Source: Candidatus Rifleibacterium amylolyticum (GTDB taxonomy: Bacteria; Muiribacteriota; Ozemobacteria; Ozemobacterales; Ozemobacteraceae). Taken from it: a stretch of DNA of 64,000 nucleotides. The first letter of the stretch is position 1; the number at the start of each line of letters is the position of its first letter. The notes under the pieces were generated by a model. It was not told the DNA's origin. It ran no database searches and saw nothing but the letters and a program-made list of their open reading frames with translations. This document shows positions 8,191 to 16,648 of the stretch, in pieces. Made by a program: the position numbers and the translations under genes. Location: NCBI GenBank assembly GCA_009917695.1, contig JAACJG010000016.1, forward strand, positions 1-64,000, in the 5' to 3' direction.

Positions 8191-9854
8191 CAGTATCCTG
8201 TCTTTCGCCTGGGTATTGCAACCCGCCAGTTGCCCTCGCCGGTGAGCGTCTCCAGATCGCAGTCGAGTATGGCCTTGACGCGCTCGAAATGCTTTTCAGG
8301 CATGACCAGCATGGTATCGTTGTCGACTGCACGGCGCAGGGCTTCGTCTCCGTTCAATACTAATGCAGCCGCGGCTTCCTTGTCAAATCCGGTATTGCGT
8401 TCGACATCCCAGGTAATTACATCGCGGCCCGTGTAAAAATACCAGCCTTCGATCATTTTGTCGATACAGATAATTTTCTGGGCGGCGGGAAGGGTCGCGA
8501 CGCGTTTGAGCAGGCGCCACTGACTGGTCAGGTAACGATTTTTGGCATAAGCTTCGTTGCCATGAAGTCCGGGAAGCACGAAAAACATCAGTCCCGGCAC
8601 CAGCAGGCAGCTTACCGCAAGCACGCCGACGCGATGCCCCATGTGCACGAACCAGCCAAGAAAAGCCGCCGCAAAAAGCCAGAAAACTCCCGAAAAAATA
8701 GCGATCTGCGCGATATTTTTGAATTCATCGAGACGTTGATAACCGGCAATTATAAGAGCTGCACCAGCAATTCCAACCACAATTGCCAGGCCGGCAAAAT
8801 AACGGAGCCTTGTTGTGACTGGATTTGCTCTCAGCAGAGTCTGGCGAAGCATTTGCGCGGTCAGAAGGGCGAGCGGAACCAGCAGCGGCAGAGTGTAGCC
8901 AGCGAGCTTCGAGCGGCTAAGAGTAAATATCAGCAGCGGCACGCCGACCCAGAGCAGCATGAAAGTTGCGCTGCGGCTTTTCCGGAAGCGGCCGATCTGA
9001 TCTTTCAGAGCCATCAGCAGATAGCCTGTCCATGGAAAAATCCCGGCCGGCAGCAGAATCAGAAAATAAAAGAATGGCGCCGACCGCTGGTGCGCATCGC
9101 TGGCCACGCGCTTAACCGTTTCATCGATGAGAAAATAGCTGAGCAGGCCCGGGTTCATGAAGGCCACGAGCAGATACCAGCCGAGGCCGAAGATCACGAA
9201 AATTGCCCAGCCGGCAGCGGTGCCGAAAAGTTTTTTGAGCTGCAGGCGATGACCGGTGAGCAGTGCCGCCGGAATCAGTCCGGCCAGTGGAAGCAGGCCC
9301 GGCGGCCCTTTGGTCAGCATCGCCGCCGCCGTCGCCAGCCAGAATGTGAAATACCAGCGTTTTTTCTGGCGGCTCAACCATGCGAAGAAAGCAAGTGCCA
9401 TCAGGGTTTCAAAAGCGGCCAGAAAAGGATCTGTGGTCAGCCCGCGAAACTGCGTCTGAAAATAGATCGAGCTGATCAGCACGAGAGAGGCGATAAGGCC
9501 GGTGATTCGGCAGAACAGCAGTTTGCCGAGATACCAGGTGGCAAGTGCTGTGGCGCCGGCGGCAATGCTTAAAAAGAAGCGGGCGCCAAATTCGTTGATT
9601 CCGAAAATTTTCATGCCGGCAGCAGCAAACCAGTAGGTGACCGGCGGCTTGGTGAAATGGCGCAGCCCGTTGTGGCGTGGTGTCAGCCAGTCGCCCGAAT
9701 CGAGCATGCGCCGGGCAACTGAGGCATAGCGACCTTCAGAGGTTTCAAACAGTCCGGCAGTGCCGCAATGAAACATTACTGGCAGCATACCGGCAAGAAA
9801 AATCAGCAGCCCCAGCGATTTAAAGGCAAATCGTGGAACTTGCAGATTATTCAT
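8190..9854 (-). CDS. ArnT-like family 39/83 glycosyltransferase
   Basis: 554 residues with about 11-12 membrane helices and a C-terminal periplasmic part. The N-terminal loop has the GT39/83 hallmark: 'TSEGRYASVARRML' (catalytic acidic residue near 37), then 'DWLTPRHNGLRHFTKPPVTY', matching ArnT/PMT-type enzymes. Such enzymes take a sugar from undecaprenyl phosphate on the periplasmic face and add it to lipid A or another envelope acceptor. The acceptor here is unknown. Gene order GT2 - LABN - ArnT-like mirrors lipid A modification operons. It overlaps both neighbours. Confidence 0.85.
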   Translation of the reverse strand: MNNLQVPRFAFKSLGLLIFLAGMLPVMFHCGTAGLFETSEGRYASVARRMLDSGDWLTPRHNGLRHFTKPPVTYWFAAAGMKIFGINEFGARFFLSIAAGATALATWYLGKLLFCRITGLIASLVLISSIYFQTQFRGLTTDPFLAAFETLMALAFFAWLSRQKKRWYFTFWLATAAAMLTKGPPGLLPLAGLIPAALLTGHRLQLKKLFGTAAGWAIFVIFGLGWYLLVAFMNPGLLSYFLIDETVKRVASDAHQRSAPFFYFLILLPAGIFPWTGYLLMALKDQIGRFRKSRSATFMLLWVGVPLLIFTLSRSKLAGYTLPLLVPLALLTAQMLRQTLLRANPVTTRLRYFAGLAIVVGIAGAALIIAGYQRLDEFKNIAQIAIFSGVFWLFAAAFLGWFVHMGHRVGVLAVSCLLVPGLMFFVLPGLHGNEAYAKNRYLTSQWRLLKRVATLPAAQKIICIDKMIEGWYFYTGRDVITWDVERNTGFDKEAAAALVLNGDEALRRAVDNDTMLVMPEKHFERVKAILDCDLETLTGEGNWRVAIPRRKTGY

Positions 9855-10149
9855 CTGGCAGAGCGGCTTCCTGGGCGGCCATAGTGTTGCGCTTGTCGCG
9901 CCCGATCAGCACGAGGTTACGAAAATAAATCACCGAGCCGAGCGACTGCCCGAGAATGAATACAGGATCCTTGCGGTGAATCGAGTAGGCCAGCAGCAGA
10001 AAAGAGCCGGCAATGCTGAAATACCAGAATGAAATCGGAATAACGCTTTTTTTATGCCTCTCAGAGGCAATCCATTGTACGATAAAGCGCATCGAAAACA
10101 TGACCTGCCCAATCAACCCGATAATCAGCCATAAATCATATTTGCTCAT
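9847..10149 (-). CDS. Lipid A biosynthesis N-terminal (LABN) domain membrane protein
   Basis: 100 residues with three helices. 'GLIGQVMFSMRFIVQWIASE' with the following 'IPISFWYFSIAGSFLLLAYS' and 'IFILGQSLG.VIYFRNL' pattern is the LABN domain, otherwise found at the N-terminus of some LpxB proteins and as small flippase-like partners of GT2 enzymes. It probably helps to translocate or present the lipid-linked sugar. It overlaps the GT2 gene by 14 bases and the ArnT-like gene by 8. Confidence 0.85.
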   Translation of the reverse strand: MSKYDLWLIIGLIGQVMFSMRFIVQWIASERHKKSVIPISFWYFSIAGSFLLLAYSIHRKDPVFILGQSLGSVIYFRNLVLIGRDKRNTMAAQEAALPDE

Positions 10150-10855
10150 CTATCTGATACCTCAATTTGCGCCATTTCATCCATCTTATCGCCAGCAGGT
10201 CGAGAAACGATCTGAAAACGCGGTTCCAGACGTTGTATTTAGAAACGCCTTTCTGGCGGGGATGATGGCTTACTTCGATCTCGATAACAGTGCCGCCATT
10301 CATTTTTACCAGTGTTGGCAGAAAACGGTGCATGCCTTCGAAAAGCTCTATCGGCTTGATTGCTTCCGCTCTGAAGGCTTTCAGCGAACAGCCGGTGTCT
10401 TTGATTGTTTCGCTGCTGACGACGTTGCGCACCCAGTTGGCAAAGCGCGAAGAAAGGCGGCGTATCAAAGTATCGTTGCGCTTTTTCCGCCAGCCGACGG
10501 CGGCTGTGTAGCCCTGTTCGATACCGGCCAGCAGCAGCTGAATATCAGCGGGGTCGTTTTGCAGATCTGCGTCGAGAGTTATAATCAGCGCACCGCGTGC
10601 AGCGCGAATGCCGGCTCCCATGGCAGCAGTCTGTCCGTTGTTCTTGCTGAATTTAAGTGCGCGCAGCCAGGGTCGGCTCGACTTGAGTTCGCGAATTTTG
10701 TCAAAACTGCCGTCGCTCGAACCATCGTCAACCAGTATCAGTTCCCAGTTGCGGCCTATTTTCTTGAGGCTGGCTTCGACGCGCGCGACAAGTTCTTCGA
10801 GGCTGTCTATCTCGTTATAAACTGGTATTGCGACGCTGATATCGATGTTTTCCAT
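10136..10855 (-). CDS. GT2 family glycosyltransferase (ArnC/dolichyl-phosphate mannose synthase-like)
   Basis: 239 residues. 'VAIPVYNEIDSLEELVARVE' opens a GT-A fold. It is followed by 'LILVDDGSSDGSFDKI', the DxD-like 'ITLDADLQNDPADIQ' and 'DTGCSLKAFR', all typical of DPM1/ArnC. There is no C-terminal membrane pair, so it is the short soluble form that charges undecaprenyl phosphate with a sugar for the ArnT-like transferase downstream. It is the first gene of the operon. A TATAAT-like box is present on the minus strand about 50 bases upstream and a TGGAAG ribosome-binding site precedes the ATG. Confidence 0.88.
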   Translation of the reverse strand: MENIDISVAIPVYNEIDSLEELVARVEASLKKIGRNWELILVDDGSSDGSFDKIRELKSSRPWLRALKFSKNNGQTAAMGAGIRAARGALIITLDADLQNDPADIQLLLAGIEQGYTAAVGWRKKRNDTLIRRLSSRFANWVRNVVSSETIKDTGCSLKAFRAEAIKPIELFEGMHRFLPTLVKMNGGTVIEIEVSHHPRQKGVSKYNVWNRVFRSFLDLLAIRWMKWRKLRYQIDEQI

Positions 10856-10928
10856 GCTTTGTCTTCCATTTTAGTGGCTTGCTGAATTAGCGTCACAATT
10901 ATACCACAGAATACATCTCTGCATATGG

Positions 10929-10982
10929 TATCGTTTTCGTTCTCGTAATCGTAATCGTAATCGCAATCGTTGTCTTAATCAG
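10929..10982. repeat. GATTAC hexamer array
   Basis: Read on the minus strand, this gap carries consecutive GATTAC-type hexamers with flanking degenerate copies. Similar arrays occur at 26238, 30720, 30843 and 46715. It lies between the GT2 promoter region and the hairpin at 11008. Confidence 0.7.
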
Positions 10983-11007
10983 CAATTCACTGTCAAAAAG
11001 TCGGCTG

Positions 11008-11043
11008 AATGAAACAGCGCCCTGAAAAGGGCGCTGTTTCATT
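11008..11043. terminator. Perfect 16-bp hairpin, likely terminator
   Basis: Arms 11008-11023 and 11028-11043 pair perfectly around GAAA. It stands downstream of the minus-strand NlpC/P60 gene ending at 11103. On that strand a short T run (CTTTTTG) follows a few bases later, so termination is plausible. The outer arm sequence resembles the terminator at 6333. Confidence 0.6.
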
Positions 11044-11102
11044 AGTTCATTTGAGCCTGCTTTACAGCTCACCGGAAATTACTGTGTCGGTCTCTGCCCG
11101 CA

Positions 11103-12374
11103 TCAGGCGGTCAGGGCCTTGCGCACCTGATCCATGCCGTTCAGACGGTAGGTGCCTTTGTAAAACTGGTACTTGTGGGCCGGCAGAACACTGACTTCAG
11201 CTGTGTCACCCATCTGCATGACCAGTATGTTGCCCTGGGCATCGCGGCCCTTGTAGATCATCGAGTGGCCGTAGCGGTTATGACCGTAGTCGAGAAGAAT
11301 CATGTCGCCGGGTCTGATATCGGGTGGCGGCGGCGGTTTAACGCCGGGATTGATCGACTTTGTGTATTTTTCAGACCACAGGCCGCTGGTCGAAACACGG
11401 CCGCTGGTTATCGGGTATTTGACGCCGGCCTGCTGATAAGCGTGTTTCTGAATCATCTGCACAAAACCACTGCAGTCGATGCCGCCGATCTTTTCGAATT
11501 CTTTGTAGGCCGAGTTAGAGCGCCATTTCCAGGTTTTTATATCGACGTATTTTTCGTAATACTCGTCAGAGTTGAGTCCGAGACGATTGCCTGAGCTCTT
11601 CTTTTCGCGATAGGCGTCTATGTTGTCGAAGCCGCCGAATTTAAAAACAATCGGTTCTTTTATGTAGGGATCGGCCAGAGCCTGCATTTTGCGTTCAAAT
11701 ACAATGTCTTCAAACCTTTTCTCGAGTGCTTTCAGAAGCTTTGCTGATTCTTCGTGGCGGCCGAGTTTGTCGAGACATTTTGCCTGCATGTAGGCCGCTT
11801 CGACAGGGTTGCCTGAGGCTTTGCAGGCCAGTTCATAGGCGCTTTTATAATCGCCCTTTTTAAAGGCTTTGCTGGCACGGTTCAGCCGCCAGTACCAGGG
11901 AAATTTATCGTAGTTGAGAAGGTCGCCGCCAAGATGGCGATCCCAGCGCTCGAACTGTTTGCTGTTGGCAGCTGCAACAGAAGAGGTGTTCGTATTTTCA
12001 CTCGAAGGTGGCGAAGCGACTTCGCCGGTTACCTCGAACCCCTTGACCAGGTCGCCGCGCACCCAGCCAACCAGGCCGCTGCCAAAGTCCAGTTTGAACC
12101 AGCCGTTCTTTTCTTCGAGCTTTATGCCGGCGGTTCCGCGTGGCAGCGTCTTGAGTACTGCATTTCCGGTGCCCGGACCCGAGCGCACATTGACCCATGA
12201 GCCATTGATTTCGAAAACTTTTGGCGAAACCGCAGTATCGACACCAAACATGTCACCTGAAGACTGCGGATTGCTGACCGTCGTCTGCTCGCCAAACGGG
12301 TCATTCTGCGCCATCAAAGCGCCAGATGAAAATATTGCCCAGACCAGGAACATTGCTGCTAATTTCCTGTACAT
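11103..12374 (-). CDS. Secreted SH3b - NlpC/P60 cell-wall hydrolase
   Basis: 423 residues from the ATG at 12374, chosen because a GGAG lies eight bases upstream; the frame is open further to 12401. A signal peptide covers about residues 1-22. A bacterial SH3 domain lies at about 50-110 ('SWVNVRSGPGTGNAVLKTLP'). A helical TPR-like middle part with 'GDYKSAYELACKA' follows at about 150-225. The C-terminal half is an NlpC/P60 papain-like peptidase, with 'GGIDCSGFVQMI' giving the catalytic Cys and 'YGHSMIYKG' the His. It should cleave peptide stems of peptidoglycan in the periplasm. The long insertion between SH3b and peptidase is unusual. Confidence 0.82.
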   Translation of the reverse strand: MYRKLAAMFLVWAIFSSGALMAQNDPFGEQTTVSNPQSSGDMFGVDTAVSPKVFEINGSWVNVRSGPGTGNAVLKTLPRGTAGIKLEEKNGWFKLDFGSGLVGWVRGDLVKGFEVTGEVASPPSSENTNTSSVAAANSKQFERWDRHLGGDLLNYDKFPWYWRLNRASKAFKKGDYKSAYELACKASGNPVEAAYMQAKCLDKLGRHEESAKLLKALEKRFEDIVFERKMQALADPYIKEPIVFKFGGFDNIDAYREKKSSGNRLGLNSDEYYEKYVDIKTWKWRSNSAYKEFEKIGGIDCSGFVQMIQKHAYQQAGVKYPITSGRVSTSGLWSEKYTKSINPGVKPPPPPDIRPGDMILLDYGHNRYGHSMIYKGRDAQGNILVMQMGDTAEVSVLPAHKYQFYKGTYRLNGMDQVRKALTA

Positions 12375-12442
12375 AATATACTCCATGCTGAAATTATACA
12401 TTCATTGTACCCGAAAAGCTGTCAGCTGTCGAGACAACGGCG

Positions 12443-13354
12443 CTACATTTTACCGTCGTAGCGGAGAATCTTGAAGCCGCCAGTGGCGGTGCCTTCGAAC
12501 CCGTAGAAGCGACCGTCACTGCACAGTTTCCAGCTGCTGGTAAGGAACGGCGCTTCGAGAACCGGCAGCTCAGCATGCTTCTTCGGCTGCTGTTGCTGGT
12601 CGAGCGAATAAAGGCTCAAAAAGGCTGGTTTCGATTTAGTGACTACCATGAAAGCCGGGCGCTGGTTAATCAGTCCGGCCATTTTGCTGAAAACTATGCT
12701 GTCGCCAGCTTCAAAGAGGGTGACGGTTTCGGGCTCCTGTGGCTGTTCTGCCAGTTCGGCGCTGACGATGGTGCGCGAACCTTCTTCAAAGTTGTATTGC
12801 AGACCATATATCGTTTTGCCGTCGCTCACGGCTTCGAGGCTGATGGCAGGATGCAGTTCGGCTTTGCCGTTGCGAACGAGCCACAGGCCGACGCCAGGCT
12901 CTTCGACGCCGATAATGCCGGCAGTGAAAATTCTGATGCGTCCGGGGTTGTTGAAGCTGATACGCAGCTGTTGCTCGACCTTGCCGCTTTCCGGGTTGAT
13001 CACCGCAACGCCGTCCGGTGCGCGGGTCACAACATAGAGTCTTTTTTCGAAGCAGGCGATGTCGCCCATTCTGTCGAAACTGGTCATGACGTAAGACCAT
13101 TCTTTATTTTTCCAGCTTTTGAGCATGCGATTAACCGAGTCGGTCAGCCAGAATCTGCCGCTTTCATCGACGTCATAGCCGCCGATGCACTGGTAAGGGG
13201 CTACCGGCATCACGCCTGGTGACGGAAATCTGATGCCGATCTGGTTGGTTTCTTTTCCCCATTGGCCCTGCACAACAAGGCTTATATCGGCAGCTTGCAC
13301 TGCATTTGCAGCAACCATGAGCAATATGGCTGTCATTATTAAAAACACTCGCAT
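12443..13354 (-). CDS. Hypothetical secreted beta-propeller-like protein
   Basis: 303 residues from the ATG at 13354, supported by CTGGAG seven bases upstream; the frame extends to 13393 without a better site. A signal peptide ends near 'AVQAAD'. Repeated strand-turn patterns ('IGGYDVDESGRFWLTDSVNR', 'YVVTRAPDGVAVINPESGKV', 'RFYGFEGTATGGFKILRYDG') suggest an NHL/YncE-type propeller, but no repeat is canonical. It lies 68 bases upstream of the NlpC/P60 gene on the same strand, so the two may be co-transcribed. Confidence 0.6.
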   Translation of the reverse strand: MRVFLIMTAILLMVAANAVQAADISLVVQGQWGKETNQIGIRFPSPGVMPVAPYQCIGGYDVDESGRFWLTDSVNRMLKSWKNKEWSYVMTSFDRMGDIACFEKRLYVVTRAPDGVAVINPESGKVEQQLRISFNNPGRIRIFTAGIIGVEEPGVGLWLVRNGKAELHPAISLEAVSDGKTIYGLQYNFEEGSRTIVSAELAEQPQEPETVTLFEAGDSIVFSKMAGLINQRPAFMVVTKSKPAFLSLYSLDQQQQPKKHAELPVLEAPFLTSSWKLCSDGRFYGFEGTATGGFKILRYDGKM

Positions 13355-13406
13355 GTTTATACTCCAGCAACATGATTTTGAACATTCTAACACAAACCCA
13401 TGAAGT

Positions 13407-13435
13407 TTGACTTGCCTGCTGTAACGCGGTAGTAT
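13407..13435 (+). promoter_or_regulatory. Sigma70-like promoter of moaA (TTGACT-N17-TAGTAT)
   Basis: The -35 TTGACT is at 13407-13412 and the -10 TAGTAT at 13430-13435, with 17-base spacing. A CTGGAG ribosome-binding site follows before the ATG at 13455, giving a leader of about 12-14 nt. Confidence 0.75.
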
Positions 13436-13454
13436 GGTGCATCTGGAGATTTAA

Positions 13455-14396
13455 ATGTTCAAGTATCTGCGCGTTTCGGTGACCGATCGCTGTAATTATC
13501 GCTGTGTCTATTGCATGCCCGAAGAAGGCATCTGTAAACAGTCGCATGAGCAGATAATGCGCTACGAAGAAATTCTCTCGGTCATTAAAACCGCTGTTGC
13601 TCAAGGGGTTGAACAGGTGCGCATCACCGGCGGCGAGCCGCTGGTGCGTGGCGGTATCGTTGACTTTATCGCCGAAGTTGCACAAATTCCAGGTTTGAAA
13701 GATCTGACACTGACCACTAATGGCACTTTGCTGACCCGCTATGCCGAAGCACTGAAAAAGGCCGGGCTCAATCGTGTCAATGTCAGCCTCGATTCGCTGA
13801 ACCCGGAAACCTTTAAAGAAATTACCCGCGGCGGCAAACTGGATGAAGTTATTGCCGGTATCGACGCTGCTGTCGCGGCCGGACTCAATCCGGTAAAAAT
13901 CAATACAGTGTTGATACCGGGTGTCAATGATGGCGAAATTATCAACTTTATCGATTTCGTCGTTGCCCGCGCCATCAGCGTGCGCTTTATCGAAAGAATG
14001 CCATTCAAAGCGGTCGAACTGCCGCCTGACGATCAGTTTATTTCAGAAAATCAGGTTCTGGCAGTAATTTCGCAAAAGTATCAGCTCGAAAAAATTGATA
14101 ATGATTCATTCGGGCCATCGAGCGCTTATCACATCGCTGGCAGCGGGGCTGGTGTCGGTTTTATCAGTTCGCGCTCGCGCCCGTTTTGTCAGTGCTGCAC
14201 CCGGTTGCGACTGACGGCCGACGGTTACCTGCTTCCCTGTCTCGACTCAGAAGTCGGCGTATACGTAAGAGGAATGACTCCTGAGCAGATCAGTGAAAGC
14301 ATGACGCAGCTGGCCGAGCAGAAATCATCCTGGCAGAAGCGGCATGCCTGCTATGCATCGACCTTTGCGTCGTCACTTTCCAAAATTGGCGGTTAG
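13455..14396 (+). CDS. moaA: GTP 3',8-cyclase (molybdenum cofactor biosynthesis)
   Basis: 313 residues, slightly shorter than the usual 325-340. The radical-SAM cluster motif is 'CNYRCVYC'. 'TGGEPLVRGGI', 'LTTNGTLL' and 'RVNVSLDSL' follow. The second, C-terminal cluster motif CxxC-x13-C is present ('FCQCCTRLRLTADGYLLPC'), and the protein ends in the functional Gly-Gly. MoaA converts GTP to the cyclic intermediate used by MoaC for molybdopterin. No other moa gene is near. Molybdenum cofactor would be needed by a molybdenum hydroxylase such as those of anaerobic purine breakdown. The downstream ROK gene begins 12 bases after the stop, so a shared transcript is likely. Confidence 0.93.
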   Translation: MFKYLRVSVTDRCNYRCVYCMPEEGICKQSHEQIMRYEEILSVIKTAVAQGVEQVRITGGEPLVRGGIVDFIAEVAQIPGLKDLTLTTNGTLLTRYAEALKKAGLNRVNVSLDSLNPETFKEITRGGKLDEVIAGIDAAVAAGLNPVKINTVLIPGVNDGEIINFIDFVVARAISVRFIERMPFKAVELPPDDQFISENQVLAVISQKYQLEKIDNDSFGPSSAYHIAGSGAGVGFISSRSRPFCQCCTRLRLTADGYLLPCLDSEVGVYVRGMTPEQISESMTQLAEQKSSWQKRHACYASTFASSLSKIGG

Positions 14397-14408
14397 AGGA
14401 GCAAAAAT

Positions 14409-15362
14409 ATGGCTAAGCAAAAGAAACTGAGTCTTGGTATCGATCTGGGCGGAACCAAAATTGCCGCCGGGCTGTGCCGGGATGGGGAAATCCTCAAGAA
14501 GGTCATTTTTCCGACGCATGCCGCTGCCGGCTTCGACAGCGTCATTTCTGTCATTCTCGGCGCCGTCGAGAAGGTTGTTGACGGCCACGATCACAAAGAT
14601 ATCGCAGGGCTTGGCATCGGTTCAGCCGGCCAGATCAATCCTGTCACCGGCGAGGTAATTTATGCTCCCAATCTGAAGTGGCAGAACGCACCACTGGGAA
14701 GCACTCTGGCGAAGGCGCTCAAGCTTAAAGTGCAGGTGCTCAACGATGTGCGTGCTGCAACTCTGGCCGAACACAGATATGGAAACGGCAGGGATCTCGA
14801 AAATTTTGCCAACATTTTTGTCGGAACCGGCATTGGCTCGGGTTTTGTCTTAAATGGTCAGCTGGTTCACGGATCTACCAACTCTGCCGGTGAGATCGGT
14901 CATATCTGCATGGATCCTGAGGGGCCTGTGTGTGGCTGTGGTAATAAAGGTTGTCTCGAAGCCTATGCTTCCGGCACTGGCATGGAAAATTACGTGAAAG
15001 CCGAGCTGAAAAAAGGGCGCAAAAGCCTGATCAAAGAGCTTGCTGAAAGTAAATTCGAAAATGTCAGAGGGCCGTTGATCGGCAAAGCTGCTGAGCAGGG
15101 CGACGAGCTGGCGTTGGCCGCAATCGACAGGGTGGGGGAATATCTTGGGCTCGCGCTGGCCAATATTCATACTTTGATCAATCCTGAAATGATTCTGCTC
15201 GGCGGCGGCATGATGGCGCTCAAACAGTATTTCATGCCGACCATGCTGAGAACCATGAAGAAGCATATTCTGCCGGTAGCCGACCAGGGGCGCGAACTGG
15301 TGCGCGAAGCGCGCTTCGAAAACGATGCGGTTCTACTGGGCGGCGCCGCAATTTTCGCATGA
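14409..15362 (+). CDS. ROK family sugar kinase (glucokinase-like)
   Basis: 317 residues. 'GIDLGGTKIAAGL' is the ATP-binding phosphate-1 motif. 'VLNDVRAATLAEHRYG' carries the catalytic Asp, and 'GTGIGSGFVLNG' follows. 'GEIGHICMDPEGPVCGCGNK' with 'GCLEAYASG' is the ROK zinc site (Cys-x-Cys-x4-Cys type) with its His. All key residues are present. The substrate is probably glucose or another hexose, giving hexose-6-phosphate. A GGAG ribosome-binding site lies before the ATG. It overlaps the degenerate phosphohexomutase gene by four bases, linking phosphorylation to hexose-phosphate handling. Confidence 0.9.
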   Translation: MAKQKKLSLGIDLGGTKIAAGLCRDGEILKKVIFPTHAAAGFDSVISVILGAVEKVVDGHDHKDIAGLGIGSAGQINPVTGEVIYAPNLKWQNAPLGSTLAKALKLKVQVLNDVRAATLAEHRYGNGRDLENFANIFVGTGIGSGFVLNGQLVHGSTNSAGEIGHICMDPEGPVCGCGNKGCLEAYASGTGMENYVKAELKKGRKSLIKELAESKFENVRGPLIGKAAEQGDELALAAIDRVGEYLGLALANIHTLINPEMILLGGGMMALKQYFMPTMLRTMKKHILPVADQGRELVREARFENDAVLLGGAAIFA

Positions 15363-16297
15363 AACCGCTTTATCCTGCCATATTCAACGAGTCGCAGGCG
15401 AGTCGTCTCGCCTGGGCCGAATTGCCGGAAAACCGGATATTTTATAACCACCTGCTCAACAGCTGTCGCACCTTTCCCAGCCTGATACTTGCTTATTCGG
15501 CCGCAGAAGGACTGCCTGATCTGGCGGCAACCATCACCGAAAGCCTGCTTTCTGCTGGCATCAACGTGTTCCTGCCCGCTGAAGCGGCGCCGGTCTGTTC
15601 GCTGTCTCAGGCTCTGACCAGTCGCAATATGCCGCATTCTCTTTATCTCGATCGTGTCGGCGACGATTCGATGTTGACGTTGACCCTGCTTGCCAGCCAT
15701 GGTGGGCCGCTTGACGAGAAAGACATTCTCGATGCGCAACCCGCTGTGCCGCCGCAGAAATCAGGTCTGGCCGGCACTACTGAGCTTGACCGCTATTACG
15801 TAAATAATCTGTCCGGCCTTGTCGATCGTTTTATCGAGGATGGGCCCGGTTTCAAAGATATAGAGATTCCATTTTCCGGACTTGAAAAGAGTCTGCGCGA
15901 AGCAGCCGATCTGTCGATTCTTTTCGAGAGCGACCCGAATGGACCTTCTGTGCGGGTCAGCCGCGATGGCCAGGGCTTGCAGATTATAGATAAAAGTGGG
16001 CGTGCGGTGGAAGCCGGCGAAATTGCCGGTGATATCGCGCGTTATCTCGTAAAAGAACGTTTCGCCTCAGGTACCATAATCGGTCCAGCAGGCCAGGTCA
16101 GCGATTTTTCGACCGGTTGTGAAACACTTGGTGTTGCCGGGTCTTCGTTTGATATGAGCTACCACGCGGGTTTTTCTGATCTCCTCGTTGGCTGGTGGGA
16201 CGACGGTGTTTTTGCGCATCAGGGCAGCAGTTGCTTCGGCGATGCCATTCTAACCGCTATCTACTACCTCGAAGCCCATCGCAGCAAAAAAGTCTGA
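15359..16297 (+). CDS. Degenerate, shortened phosphohexomutase-like protein
   Basis: 312 residues, against about 450 for phosphomannomutase/phosphoglucomutase. Domain I is traceable: 'LTLLASHGGPLDEKDI' stands where active enzymes have TASHNP, so the phosphoserine site is altered to ASHGGP. The metal loop, normally DPDGDR, appears as 'ESDPNGPSVRVSRDG' and lacks the Asp triad. The Gly-Asp helix of domain III survives as 'CFGDAILTAIYYLEAHR'. The protein is probably not a mutase; a regulatory or substrate-binding role is possible. This assignment rests on motif positions judged by eye. It is translationally coupled (ATGA) to the ROK kinase. Confidence 0.5.
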   Translation: MKPLYPAIFNESQASRLAWAELPENRIFYNHLLNSCRTFPSLILAYSAAEGLPDLAATITESLLSAGINVFLPAEAAPVCSLSQALTSRNMPHSLYLDRVGDDSMLTLTLLASHGGPLDEKDILDAQPAVPPQKSGLAGTTELDRYYVNNLSGLVDRFIEDGPGFKDIEIPFSGLEKSLREAADLSILFESDPNGPSVRVSRDGQGLQIIDKSGRAVEAGEIAGDIARYLVKERFASGTIIGPAGQVSDFSTGCETLGVAGSSFDMSYHAGFSDLLVGWWDDGVFAHQGSSCFGDAILTAIYYLEAHRSKKV

Positions 16298-16310
16298 AGC
16301 CAGAAGAAGT

Positions 16311-16642
16311 ACCTCGCACAAAGCCACAAAGACACAGAGAAGACTTTACCCACAGTCGCCCACATGAGGAGTGGGTGATACTTGAGCGCATCAGGAAAGT
16401 GGCGACCGCTTGATTACGCCGGTTGTCGCACATTTTTTGAGGAGAGGTATCCGGTTTCGCTCGCGATCTGCGCCGCGACGAACAGCCAGCGTAAGCTGGA
16501 TTCTGCGACTTCGCTTAGCTGCGCGCAGAATGACGGTATAGAGCTCTTTCTTCGCGTCTCTGTGTCTTAGTGCGAGATCTCTTGTTTTCGGCACAGCTCG
16601 TGCTTTCTTAGTGTCTCTGTGTCTTAGTGCGAGATCTTTTCT
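16311..16642. repeat. Intergenic repeat cluster with inverted cacaaagacac-type ends
   Basis: This 351-base gap has no gene. A forward copy of the 'cgcac-aaag-cacaaagacac' repeat is at 16311-16347 and two inverted copies are at 16545-16582 and 16608-16642. Between them, at 16494-16533, lies a copy of the 'gattctgcgac...gcgcagaatgac' element with internal dyad symmetry. The inverted outer copies make the block look like a small non-autonomous element, but no target duplication is evident. Confidence 0.6.
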
Positions 16643-16648
16643 TACGAC

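Noticed and set aside
8562-9572. Long plus-strand open frame of 336 codons
   Set aside because: It is antisense to the well-supported ArnT-like gene, has low-complexity Gln/Lys/Arg-rich composition and no recognisable domain.
10013-10885. Plus-strand open frame of 290 codons
   Set aside because: It is antisense to the GT2 and LABN genes, whose motifs are unambiguous.
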